A DNA stretch of 10,279 nucleotides from CAYRML01 sp050942825 (GTDB lineage Bacteria; Bacillota; Dehalobacteriia; UBA4068): NCBI GenBank assembly GCA_050942825.1, contig JBMNOA010000046.1, positions 1 through 10,279 on the forward strand, in the 5' to 3' direction. The notes beneath the pieces were generated by a model. It made no database searches, was not told where the DNA came from, and saw only the letters and a program-made list of their open reading frames with translations. Made by a program: the position numbers and the translations under genes. Below, piece by piece: positions 1 to 6,429 of the stretch. How positions within the stretch are numbered: the stretch's first letter is position 1; every line of letters starts with the position of its first letter.

Positions 1-19
1 ATCACCGCTGGATAGCTTA

Positions 20-25
20 TGTCAA
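20..25 (-). promoter_or_regulatory. Second leftward -35 box (P2), cut by window edge
   Basis: A perfect TTGACA on the minus strand lies 84 bp downstream of the P1 -35 box. Its -10 box would fall at or beyond position 1 and cannot be checked. Together with P1 it suggests tandem promoters for a gene or RNA operon to the left. Confidence 0.4.
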
Positions 26-79
26 TACCTTTTTTTTACTCTTTTTCGCTACCCTTCGTCCCTTTCGGCAACGGCTTAA

Positions 80-109
80 AATATACCATACTTCTACCCC
101 TCTTGTCAA
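80..109 (-). promoter_or_regulatory. Leftward sigma-A promoter (P1)
   Basis: Read on the minus strand, TTGACA (109-104) and TATATT (85-80) are separated by 18 bp. The -10 is preceded by TGG, which makes it an extended -10. The start point would be near 73 and transcription would leave the window to the left. No coding sequence follows inside the window, so the target lies outside. A strong isolated promoter with a second -35 just downstream is typical of rRNA or tRNA operons, but that target is inference. Confidence 0.6.
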
Positions 110-202
110 TATTATTCTTGCCTTTTTATGAAAAAATCCATATCCAAAACTAAATGCACAATCCGCACAATAATCTTGACATTTATCTAAACTAACACGC
201 AA

Positions 203-816
203 ATTTCCGTTTTCTATTACCTCACTGCCCGGTTTCCTAAAATATGTTAACCAAAAAATGTTTATATTCGGAAGGAAATTTGCTACAATAATAAAGTCGG
301 ATTGTATCTTTTCTTGAAATATTTCAAGGGGTGTAGTCTTTTTCTAGGCCAACATGTCCTAACTATACTGCTTGGGTATATTGATTATTGCTGTTAATGA
401 TATTTTCTATCCTTTTATTACATTTTATTCTTGCAAGCTGTTTTTGCGACTTGCCATATGTAAAATCACTTTAAATCAAAAATGAAGCACTCCTGTCCAA
501 ATGCTTTTAGAATTGTAGCTATTTATGACGGATCTTTAATATATTTTTGACTCTAGTAAATACGGATAAGCTAGGTTTAACCAATGTTCCTAAACTAGTA
601 ATAGCTCTTTTAACAGTATTTTTATTTTTATCAAAGCCATAGTATATTATAGCGTAATAGAAAAATAATACAAGTTTAAACTATAATATTAAATTATTTA
701 GCTTGATATTTTCAAATTATTATGATAAAAGCTGACGTCTGCAATTTTCCGCAAATGTCCTAGACTATTACCATTAATTGCTAGTCAATCATTAAAAAAT
801 TATCAGCATAATGATA
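203..816. other. AT-rich gene-free region
   Basis: I see no ORF with a credible start, Shine-Dalgarno site and codon pattern on either strand. The stretch holds an isolated extended -10 (TGCTACAAT, 281-289) with only a poor -35 (TTTATA, 261-266), a 16-bp palindrome at 313-328, and three degenerate copies of a motif of the form ATGT(T)CCTA(R)ACTA at 354-370, 584-600 and 755-770. No intrinsic terminator was found, so a small RNA gene is neither shown nor excluded. Confidence 0.5.
313..328. repeat. Perfect 16-bp palindrome
   Basis: CTTGAAATATTTCAAG is a perfect dyad with no spacer. It begins about 24 bp after the weak extended -10 at 281-289 and is not followed by a U-tract, so it is not a terminator. 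It could be a protein-binding site or a chance AT-rich palindrome. Confidence 0.35.
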
Positions 817-846
817 TTGACTTTATCTATATGAAGAGTGTATACT
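817..846 (+). promoter_or_regulatory. Promoter of the carB transcript
   Basis: TTGACT (817-822), an 18-bp spacer and TATACT (841-846) form a good sigma-A promoter, each box one base from consensus. The start point would be near 853. That gives a leader of about 340 nt before the carB start codon, unusually long and carrying an intrinsic terminator at 1053-1081. No better promoter was seen between that terminator and carB. Confidence 0.6.
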
Positions 847-889
847 ATACGTTAAGGTACAAAAGGATATTTTATCGGGGCTGTCCATC

Positions 890-1045
890 ATGATCAAGCT
901 ATTTATAGAAAAGATAAATATTGTTAAAGACATCTGTAGCGTTTGTATCAATAAGAGAAACGCTGAGTTATTGTTTTTATCTACAAATACTGTTCACAGC
1001 TCAATTATTAATATTGATAAAAATTCAATTACATATGGTTTATAG
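890..1045 (+). CDS. Possible 51-codon leader ORF upstream of carB
   Basis: An ATG at 890 opens a 51-codon frame ending in TAG at 1043-1045. It lies wholly inside the carB leader, about 37 nt after the predicted transcript start and 7 nt before the terminator stem. The predicted peptide (beginning MIKLFIEKINIVKDIC) is rich in Ile, Asn, Leu, Ser and Lys, has no recognised domain and resembles no family I know. The Shine-Dalgarno match is weak: GGGG at 877-880, with a better AAAGGA (862-867) too far upstream. A ribosome ending translation here would sit over the 5' arm of the terminator hairpin, which is how leader-peptide attenuation can work. A 51-codon frame can arise by chance in DNA like this, so the coding call is tentative. 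Confidence 0.25.
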   Translation: MIKLFIEKINIVKDICSVCINKRNAELLFLSTNTVHSSIINIDKNSITYGL

Positions 1046-1052
1046 ATTTATC

Positions 1053-1081
1053 GGGGATGGCTAAAAAGCCTCCTTTTTTTT
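1053..1081 (+). terminator. Intrinsic terminator in the carB leader (likely attenuator)
   Basis: A stem pairs GGGGA-GGCT (1053-1062, T1058 bulged, two outer G-U pairs) with AGCC-TCCTT (1067-1075) around an AAAA loop and runs into eight T residues (1074-1081). No confident gene ends upstream. It sits between the carB promoter and carB, so read-through control of carB is the simplest role. The 5' leader segment GGGGCT (877-882) can pair with AGCCTC (1067-1072), six pairs with one G-U, and so could compete with the terminator stem. No PyrR-binding consensus or T-box motif was recognised. Confidence 0.65.
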
Positions 1082-1178
1082 GGGTCATAAAGGACAATAA
1101 TCCACTTATCAAAAACCCGACCACCTTTTAACTGCTAAAAAAATTTTATGAGTATATGCTTTTCTTTTATAGAAATAT

Positions 1179-1184
1179 AAGGAG
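1179..1184 (+). promoter_or_regulatory. carB ribosome-binding site that fixes the start
   Basis: AAGGAG at 1179-1184 lies 8 nt before ATG 1193. An in-frame GTG at 1184 overlaps this site and so cannot be the start it serves. The protein therefore begins MPKKESINK. Confidence 0.85.
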
Positions 1185-1192
1185 TGAGAAAA

Positions 1193-4100
1193 ATGCCAAA
1201 GAAAGAATCTATCAACAAAATCCTCATCATCGGCTCTGGCCCCATAATCATTGGCCAAGCTTGTGAATTCGATTATTCTGGCACACAAGCTTGTAAAGCC
1301 TTAAAAAGGCTTGGGTATGAAATAGTACTTGTCAACTCTAATCCTGCTACTATTATGACTGATCCCAATATCGCCGATGCTACTTATATTGAACCACTGA
1401 ATAAAAAACGCCTAACAGAAATCATCGCCAAAGAAAGGCCTGATGCCCTTTTGCCCAATCTAGGTGGACAATCAGGACTTAATTTATGTTCCGAATTAGC
1501 TAAAGCCGGCGTGTTAAAAAAATACAATGTAGAAGTTATTGGAGTCAATGTTGAAACTATAGAAAAAGGCGAAGATCGCATATCTTTTAAAGAAACCATG
1601 GACAAACTTGGCATAGAAATACCTCGCTCCTTCCCTGCCTATAGCGAAAAAGAAGCCTTAGAAATAGCCAAACAATTCTCCTATCCTATGGTTATCCGCC
1701 CCGCTTATACCATGGGCGGAACGGGTTCGGGCATGGTATATGATGAAGAAGAATTAAAAATGGTAGTCAATAGAGGGTTGGCTGCTTCTTTAGTAGGGCA
1801 AGTTTTGATAGAAGAATCCATTATAGGCTGGGAAGAATTGGAATTAGAAGTAGTACGCGATGCCAAAGGACAAATAATCACCGTCTGCTTCATCGAAAAT
1901 ATCGATCCTATGGGTGTGCATACAGGGGATTCTTTTTGCTCTGCTCCCATGCTGACTATTTCTGAGGAACTGCAACAACGCCTGCGGGACCAAGCATATA
2001 AGATAGTTGAAGCAATTGGCGTCGTCGGCGGAACCAATGTCCAGTTTGCTCACGACCCGGTAAGTGACAGAATAGTTGTCATCGAAATTAATCCTCGCAC
2101 TTCCCGCTCCTCCGCATTAGCCTCCAAAGCAACAGGCTTTCCTATTGCTTTGATTTCCTCTATGCTGGCAGCAGGATTGACCTTAGATGAAATCCCTTGC
2201 GGCAAATATGGCACTCTTGATAAATATACTCCTGGCGGAGATTATATAGTGATCAAATTCGCCCGCTGGGCCTTTGAAAAATTTCCTCAAGCAACCGATA
2301 TTCTAGGCACACAAATGAAAGCCGTTGGGGAAGTTATGAGTATAGGCAAAACTTATAAAGAAGCTCTGCAAAAAGCTATCCGCAGCTTAGAAACAGGCCG
2401 TCACGGTTTAGGGTATATTCGCAAATTCCAAGATAAATCTCTGGAGGAACTGATTAATCTCTTGCAAAAGCCCTCCAGCGAAAGACAATTTATTATGTAT
2501 CAAGCTCTAAAAATGGGAGCAACCATAGAACAATTACATGAAATAACCAAAATAAAAAAATGGTTCATAGAACAAATGGCCGAATTAGTAGAATTAGAAA
2601 AAACCCTGGAAAAAACCGCGGGTGATATCTTTCCCCAATTACTGAAAAAAGCTAAACAGGATGGTTTTTCCGACAAATATATAGCCCAGATATGCAACTG
2701 TTCTGAAGAGGAACTGCGCTTGAGGCGCCAAGAGTTAAACATTGTGCAGGGATACGGAACAATCCATGTCAGTGGTACGGAAAACTCAGCATATTACTAT
2801 TCCAGCTATCACATAAAACCGGAAAAACCTAGAAGCCCCGGAAAAAGAGTTATGGTATTAGGTGGTGGACCCAACAGGATCGGACAAGGCATTGAGTTTG
2901 ACTATTGTTGCGTTCATGCTGCATTGGCCCTAAGAAAATTAGGTATCGAAACCATAATGGTCAACTGCAATCCCGAAACGGTATCAACGGATTATGATAC
3001 ATCTGATAAGCTCTATTTTGAACCTCTCACACTGGAGGATGTGTTAAGCATATATAACCAAGAACAACCCTTGGGCATCATTAGCCAATTCGGCGGCCAA
3101 ACACCACTTAATTTAGCCACTGAACTAGAAAAGGCTGCCGTAAAAATACTCGGCACCAGCCCAAAATCCATTGACTTAGCCGAGGACCGCGATCATTTCA
3201 GAGTCATTATGGATGAGCTGGATATACCGATGCCCCCTTCGGCAATGGCCATTAACCTTCAAGAGGCTATTGAAGCAGCCAAAAAAATTGGCTATCCATT
3301 AATGCTACGCCCTTCCTATGTACTTGGAGGCAGAGGAATGAAGGTAGTTTATGATCAAGATGCCCTCACATTATATATGGAAGAAGCCAAAGATGTTACT
3401 CCTGAAAGACCTATTTTAATAGACCGCTTTTTGGATAATGCTTTGGAATGCGAAGCAGATGCCATAGCAGACGGCAAAAATGTCTTTGTGCCGGCAGTTA
3501 TGGAACATATTGAACTGGCCGGTATTCACTCCGGTGATTCCTCATGCGTATTACCTTCGGTTAATATTCCCCAAAGGCATCTTGATACAATCAATGATTA
3601 TACACAAAAAATTGCTAAAGCTCTGGATGTCAAAGGTCTAATGAATATGCAATATGCCATATTTGAAGATACTGTATATGTATTAGAGGCCAATCCCCGT
3701 GCTTCCCGCACCGTACCTTTGATCTCCAAAGTTTGCAATATAGATATGGTTCCACTGGCAACCCAAATTATCTCGGTCGATATTCATCGCCAGCCTTGCC
3801 AATTAGACAAAATACCGCATAAAAAAATACCATACTATGGTGTCAAAGAAGCAGTATTTCCTTTTAATATGTTTCCTGAGGTAGATCCGGTCTTAGGACC
3901 AGAAATGCGTTCTACAGGGGAAGTTATGGGCATCGCCAATACCTTTGGGGAGGCCTTCTTCAAAGCTCAGGAGGCGGCTAATAATAGTCTACCTTTAAGC
4001 GGCACGGTGCTGTTCAGTGTTAAACAAAGAGACAAAGCGGAAATGATTGCCATAGCCCAAAAATTCAGCGATCTCGGGTTCAAAATATTAGCTACCGATA

Positions 4101-4402
4101 AAACAAAAGCAGCGCTTGATGCAGTAAATATTGCAAGCATTCGTATCAATAAATTATTTGAGGGCAGTCCTCATATAGTAGATGCCATCGGTAAAGGCCT
4201 CATAGACATTATCATTAATTCTACCGATGACAGCACCAGTGTGCATGATGGCAGCTATATTTCAAAGGCGGCTATCAAGTACAACGTTTCCTATATAACA
4301 ACCATGGCGGCAGCTAAAGCGGCTGTAAAAGGTATAGAGGCCCAAGCGGAAAAAGCCACTCCCATGAATTCCCTGCAATTTTATCACAGTCAGCTTAAAT
4401 AG
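1193..4402 (+). CDS. carB: Carbamoyl-phosphate synthase large subunit
   Basis: This 1069-residue protein has the usual full length of CarB. It makes carbamoyl phosphate from bicarbonate, two ATP and ammonia supplied by the glutaminase subunit CarA, in the cytoplasm, for pyrimidine and arginine synthesis. The two homologous ATP-grasp halves are visible. The carboxyphosphate half (about 1-400) starts with the GSGPIIIGQACEFDYSG loop and carries E298, N300 and R302. The carbamoyl-phosphate half (about 551-935) starts with GGGPNRIGQGIEFDY and carries E832, N834 and R836. An oligomerisation segment lies between them. The C-terminal MGS-like allosteric domain (about 936-1069) keeps T968, T971 and K987, matching E. 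coli T974, T977 and K993 of the nucleotide effector site, so UMP/IMP-type control is likely. No carA is adjacent on either side. The long leader with a terminator implies transcriptional attenuation. No frameshift or missing motif was seen. Confidence 0.97.
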   Translation: MPKKESINKILIIGSGPIIIGQACEFDYSGTQACKALKRLGYEIVLVNSNPATIMTDPNIADATYIEPLNKKRLTEIIAKERPDALLPNLGGQSGLNLCSELAKAGVLKKYNVEVIGVNVETIEKGEDRISFKETMDKLGIEIPRSFPAYSEKEALEIAKQFSYPMVIRPAYTMGGTGSGMVYDEEELKMVVNRGLAASLVGQVLIEESIIGWEELELEVVRDAKGQIITVCFIENIDPMGVHTGDSFCSAPMLTISEELQQRLRDQAYKIVEAIGVVGGTNVQFAHDPVSDRIVVIEINPRTSRSSALASKATGFPIALISSMLAAGLTLDEIPCGKYGTLDKYTPGGDYIVIKFARWAFEKFPQATDILGTQMKAVGEVMSIGKTYKEALQKAIRSLETGRHGLGYIRKFQDKSLEELINLLQKPSSERQFIMYQALKMGATIEQLHEITKIKKWFIEQMAELVELEKTLEKTAGDIFPQLLKKAKQDGFSDKYIAQICNCSEEELRLRRQELNIVQGYGTIHVSGTENSAYYYSSYHIKPEKPRSPGKRVMVLGGGPNRIGQGIEFDYCCVHAALALRKLGIETIMVNCNPETVSTDYDTSDKLYFEPLTLEDVLSIYNQEQPLGIISQFGGQTPLNLATELEKAAVKILGTSPKSIDLAEDRDHFRVIMDELDIPMPPSAMAINLQEAIEAAKKIGYPLMLRPSYVLGGRGMKVVYDQDALTLYMEEAKDVTPERPILIDRFLDNALECEADAIADGKNVFVPAVMEHIELAGIHSGDSSCVLPSVNIPQRHLDTINDYTQKIAKALDVKGLMNMQYAIFEDTVYVLEANPRASRTVPLISKVCNIDMVPLATQIISVDIHRQPCQLDKIPHKKIPYYGVKEAVFPFNMFPEVDPVLGPEMRSTGEVMGIANTFGEAFFKAQEAANNSLPLSGTVLFSVKQRDKAEMIAIAQKFSDLGFKILATDKTKAALDAVNIASIRINKLFEGSPHIVDAIGKGLIDIIINSTDDSTSVHDGSYISKAAIKYNVSYITTMAAAKAAVKGIEAQAEKATPMNSLQFYHSQLK

Positions 4403-4448
4403 TCTTATACGTTTTGGCCAATAATTTTAAAGCCACGAACACTATATT

Positions 4449-4484
4449 AAACAAGATGACAAAAATCCGTCACCTTGTTTTTTT
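4449..4484 (+). terminator. carB intrinsic terminator
   Basis: AACAAGATGAC (4450-4460) pairs with GTCACCTTGTT (4469-4479), 11 bp with one A-C mismatch, around an AAAAATCC loop. T residues continue to 4484. It lies about 50 nt after the carB stop codon, so carB appears to end its transcript here. Confidence 0.8.
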
Positions 4485-4520
4485 CTACACAAAAATACAT
4501 TTTGCATGTTGTTTTACAAT

Positions 4521-4567
4521 TTTTCTCCCTAGTTCTTCTTTTCTCCCTATGCTGAAATTTCTTCCTA
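4521..4567. repeat. Three direct repeats at an exact 18-bp period
   Basis: TTTTCTCCCTA occurs at 4521-4531 and 4539-4549, and ATTTCTTCCTA (two changes) at 4557-4567. The three copies start exactly 18 bp apart and end 33 bp before the -35 box of the first aminotransferase promoter. That position and regular phasing suit an activator or repressor array. A single related TTTTCTCACTT sits at 6371-6381, upstream of the promoter of the second copy. Confidence 0.5.
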
Positions 4568-4600
4568 TACAGATTTTTTAATTTTTTCAGGCAATTTTTA

Positions 4601-4629
4601 TTGACATTAAACTTAAAAGGGTCTACAAT
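4601..4629 (+). promoter_or_regulatory. Promoter of aminotransferase copy 1
   Basis: TTGACA (4601-4606), a 17-bp spacer and TACAAT (4624-4629) give a near-perfect sigma-A promoter, with the start point near 4636. The promoter of copy 2 at 6395-6423 has the same architecture: both begin TTGACATT and both end in a -10 followed by GAT, while most of the spacer differs. Confidence 0.8.
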
Positions 4630-4673
4630 GATATTAAAAAGTAAGAACATTCCTAATTTACAGGCGACCCTTT
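4616..4673. repeat. Interrupted inverted repeat across the copy 1 promoter
   Basis: AAAGGGTC (4616-4623) lies in the promoter spacer, touching the -10 box. Its exact inverse GACCCTTT lies at 4666-4673, about 30 bp into the transcript. The arms are 42 bp apart and the left arm is upstream of the start point, so an RNA hairpin is not possible from this promoter. A two-site operator is possible. Confidence 0.3.
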
Positions 4674-4857
4674 AATAATTCTGCCTTCCCTACATATTAA
4701 TACTCTAGAGAGAGTTATATTTTTTGCACAAAAACTGCAAACAAGCAATATATAACAACATACTTTGCTCATAAACTATAATTATTTGTATTATTGTTAT
4801 GTCTTGTGGTTTTTATATTTGATTGTCTTTTTTGGTGACAATAAATAAAATTTATTT
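4636..4857 (+). promoter_or_regulatory. Structured 5' leader of aminotransferase copy 1
   Basis: About 240 nt separate the predicted transcript start from the start codon, with no credible ORF. Hairpins seen are ACTCT/AGAGT (4702-4706 with 4711-4715, followed by a U-rich run), a composite stem GTTATAT/ATATAAC (4714-4720 with 4750-4756) enclosing TTTGCA/TGCAAA (4723-4728 with 4736-4741), and ATTGTC/GACAAT (4822-4827 with 4837-4842) just upstream of the ribosome-binding site. These overlap, so alternative folds are possible. A weaker -10-like TATAAT (4777-4782) has no good -35. No known riboswitch class was recognised. Confidence 0.4.
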
Positions 4858-4863
4858 GGGAGG
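4858..4863 (+). promoter_or_regulatory. Ribosome-binding site fixing the start of copy 1
   Basis: GGGAGG at 4858-4863 is 10 nt before ATG 4874. The 12 bases GGGAGGTTGTAA are identical before copy 2, and protein identity between the copies begins at this Met. An in-frame upstream ATG at 4823 lies in the leader hairpin and is rejected as the start. Confidence 0.85.
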
Positions 4864-4873
4864 TTGTAAAATT

Positions 4874-6226
4874 ATGGTAGATGTAAAAAAAGTTTACCCG
4901 GAGTTTATTACTGTTGACGAAGCTTTAAGCCTCAAAACAAAAGAAGACAGAGACAGAGCTATCGAACTACAACTCAAACACAATAATCAGTACAGAACTC
5001 AACTTGCTCTAGACATTGGTGCTTCCGAAGTTCCTTTCAAAGCTGAAGGCGCATACTTCTGGGATTATGAAGGTAACAAACACTTAGATTTCATCGGTTC
5101 TGTTGGTCCCGCTCTCTTGGGCCTCAACAACCCCTTCATCATCGATGCCATCAAAAAATACTTAGATAGCAAAACTATTACTATGGACCCCTTGATGATC
5201 CATCAAGTTACTGCTGCATTTTCTCATAATATGGCCATGTTAACTCCTTATTGCCCCAGAACAGTTATCTGCTGCGGTGGTGCTGAAGCTAATGAAACCT
5301 TGCTGAAAATGCTCAAAATCGCTTCTTACAAACATAAAACTGGCAAAAAAAGAATGCTGACCACCATCAACGCATTCCATGGTAAAACTGCTGCTACCGT
5401 TAACCTCGGTGGTAAAGCCAAATGGCGTCAATACCAAGGCGAAGACCTCCCGGGTCATGTACATGTTCCTTACGGCGACTGGAAAGCTGCTGAAGAAGAA
5501 CTCAAAAAAGGTGATATTATCGCTTTCTTGTGCGAACCTATCCAAGGTGAAGGCGGCATCGTAGTTCCTCCGGATGACTATCTCCCCAAAATGAGAGAAA
5601 TATGCACCAAATATGATGCATATTTCTGCTTAGACGAAGTTCAAGCTGGCTCCGGCAGAACCGGTTATCTCTGGGCACATCAATATTATGAAGGTCTTCA
5701 ACCGGATGCATGGTCTTTTGCTAAAGCTATCTCCGGCAGTCTGATGCCCGTAGGCGGCGTTCAAGCTTCCGAAGAACTTTACATGGCTGCTTATGGTTCT
5801 GAAGAAACCTGCTTCCATCACACTGCTACATATCAAGACAATAATATCTCCGGCGTAGTTGCTTTGGCTTCCTTGCAATACATCATTGAAAATGACGTTC
5901 CTGGATTGATCAGAGAAAACAGCAAATATCTGGTCGCTGGCTTAGAAAAACTTCAAGCTAAATATCCTAACGTCATCAAAGAAATCCGCGGCCGTGGTTA
6001 TATGCGCGGTCTCGAATACGGCGCTAACAAAGCCGGCGAATATTACACCGTTCCCGTTTGCGCAACCTTGGCAAGCAAATATAGAGTTCATACCATGTTC
6101 TCTATCAATGACGAAAGAATTTGCCGTTGCTACCCTAACGTTGCTGCAACTAAAGAAGACTTTGATTGGTTCCTCAGAGATCTTGAAAACGCTATCAAAG
6201 ACGTTCTTGCACAAATGGGTGATTAA
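4874..6226 (+). CDS. Class III PLP-dependent aminotransferase, copy 1
   Basis: This 450-residue protein is a fold-type I, class III aminotransferase, which moves an amino group (often a terminal one) to a keto acid such as pyruvate or 2-oxoglutarate. Visible motifs in order are GGAEAN (135-140, cofactor phosphate loop), AFHG (167-170), CEPIQGEGG (220-228), LDEVQAGSGRTG (253-264, D254 contacts the pyridine nitrogen), the PLP lysine K284 in SFAKAISG, HTATYQDNN (316-324, where relatives have TFGGNP), RGRGYMRGLEY (372-382) and R418 near CYPN, the usual carboxylate-binding position. There is no signal peptide or membrane segment. It has its own promoter and terminator. The substrate is not readable: putrescine, 4-aminobutyrate, ornithine or another amine are all possible. 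Arg378 stands where the family usually has a hydrophobic residue, as copy 2 does. Codon choice is strongly biased, suggesting an abundant enzyme. Confidence 0.9.
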   Translation: MVDVKKVYPEFITVDEALSLKTKEDRDRAIELQLKHNNQYRTQLALDIGASEVPFKAEGAYFWDYEGNKHLDFIGSVGPALLGLNNPFIIDAIKKYLDSKTITMDPLMIHQVTAAFSHNMAMLTPYCPRTVICCGGAEANETLLKMLKIASYKHKTGKKRMLTTINAFHGKTAATVNLGGKAKWRQYQGEDLPGHVHVPYGDWKAAEEELKKGDIIAFLCEPIQGEGGIVVPPDDYLPKMREICTKYDAYFCLDEVQAGSGRTGYLWAHQYYEGLQPDAWSFAKAISGSLMPVGGVQASEELYMAAYGSEETCFHHTATYQDNNISGVVALASLQYIIENDVPGLIRENSKYLVAGLEKLQAKYPNVIKEIRGRGYMRGLEYGANKAGEYYTVPVCATLASKYRVHTMFSINDERICRCYPNVAATKEDFDWFLRDLENAIKDVLAQMGD

Positions 6227-6242
6227 TAATCAAATTAATAAT

Positions 6243-6280
6243 GAAATAAGAGAGAGAGTATCACCTCTCTCTCTTATTTC
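6243..6280 (+). terminator. Terminator of aminotransferase copy 1
   Basis: A perfect 16-bp stem, GAAATAAGAGAGAGAG (6243-6258) with its inverse at 6265-6280, closes a TATCAC loop 16 bases after the stop codon. The U-rich end TTATTT lies inside the 3' arm and the matching A-rich run in the 5' arm, so it could act in both directions. Confidence 0.8.
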
Positions 6281-6346
6281 TAAAATTTCAAAATAATTCC
6301 ATGTTATACTCCCTCCCTGAAATACCATGTGTTTTTATCATAATAT

Positions 6347-6361
6347 TTACACTTGGTGTAA
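6347..6361. repeat. Short inverted repeat upstream of the copy 2 promoter
   Basis: TTACAC-TTG-GTGTAA is a perfect 6-bp dyad ending 33 bp before the -35 box of copy 2 and followed by ATTTTTG. It may be an operator, or a weak second terminator for read-through from copy 1. The sequence does not decide between these. Confidence 0.3.
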
Positions 6362-6394
6362 TTTTTGTGCTTTTCTCACTTTTTACTTGATTCG

Positions 6395-6423
6395 TTGACA
6401 TTTATAGAATATGAAGCTAAAAT
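6395..6423 (+). promoter_or_regulatory. Promoter of aminotransferase copy 2
   Basis: TTGACA (6395-6400), a 17-bp spacer and TAAAAT (6418-6423) give a near-consensus sigma-A promoter with a start near 6430, so copy 2 need not depend on copy 1 transcription. Its layout matches the copy 1 promoter. Confidence 0.8.
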
Positions 6424-6429
6424 GATAAA

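Noticed and set aside
176..181. Plus-strand TTGACA
   Set aside because: No acceptable -10 box lies 16-18 bp downstream, so it is not called a promoter.
17..202. Minus-strand ORF of 61 codons
   Set aside because: It overlaps the leftward promoter P1, has no Shine-Dalgarno site and its Lys/Arg-rich end is simply the poly-T tract read in reverse. Promoter function explains the region better.
1013..1029. ArgR-box-like dyad ATTGA-N7-TCAAT in the carB leader
   Set aside because: Only 5-bp arms, one base off the usual spacing, and about 170 bp downstream of the promoter. Too weak to call an arginine repressor site.
4447..4650. Minus-strand ORF of 67 codons
   Set aside because: It spans the carB terminator, the direct repeats and the copy 1 promoter, and lacks a ribosome-binding site and a credible composition.
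6243..6280. GAGAGA tract as a simple-sequence repeat or mobile-element end
   Set aside because: It is one arm of a perfect 16-bp hairpin directly after a stop codon, and a related hairpin follows copy 2, so a terminator is the better reading. No target-site duplication or transposase was seen.
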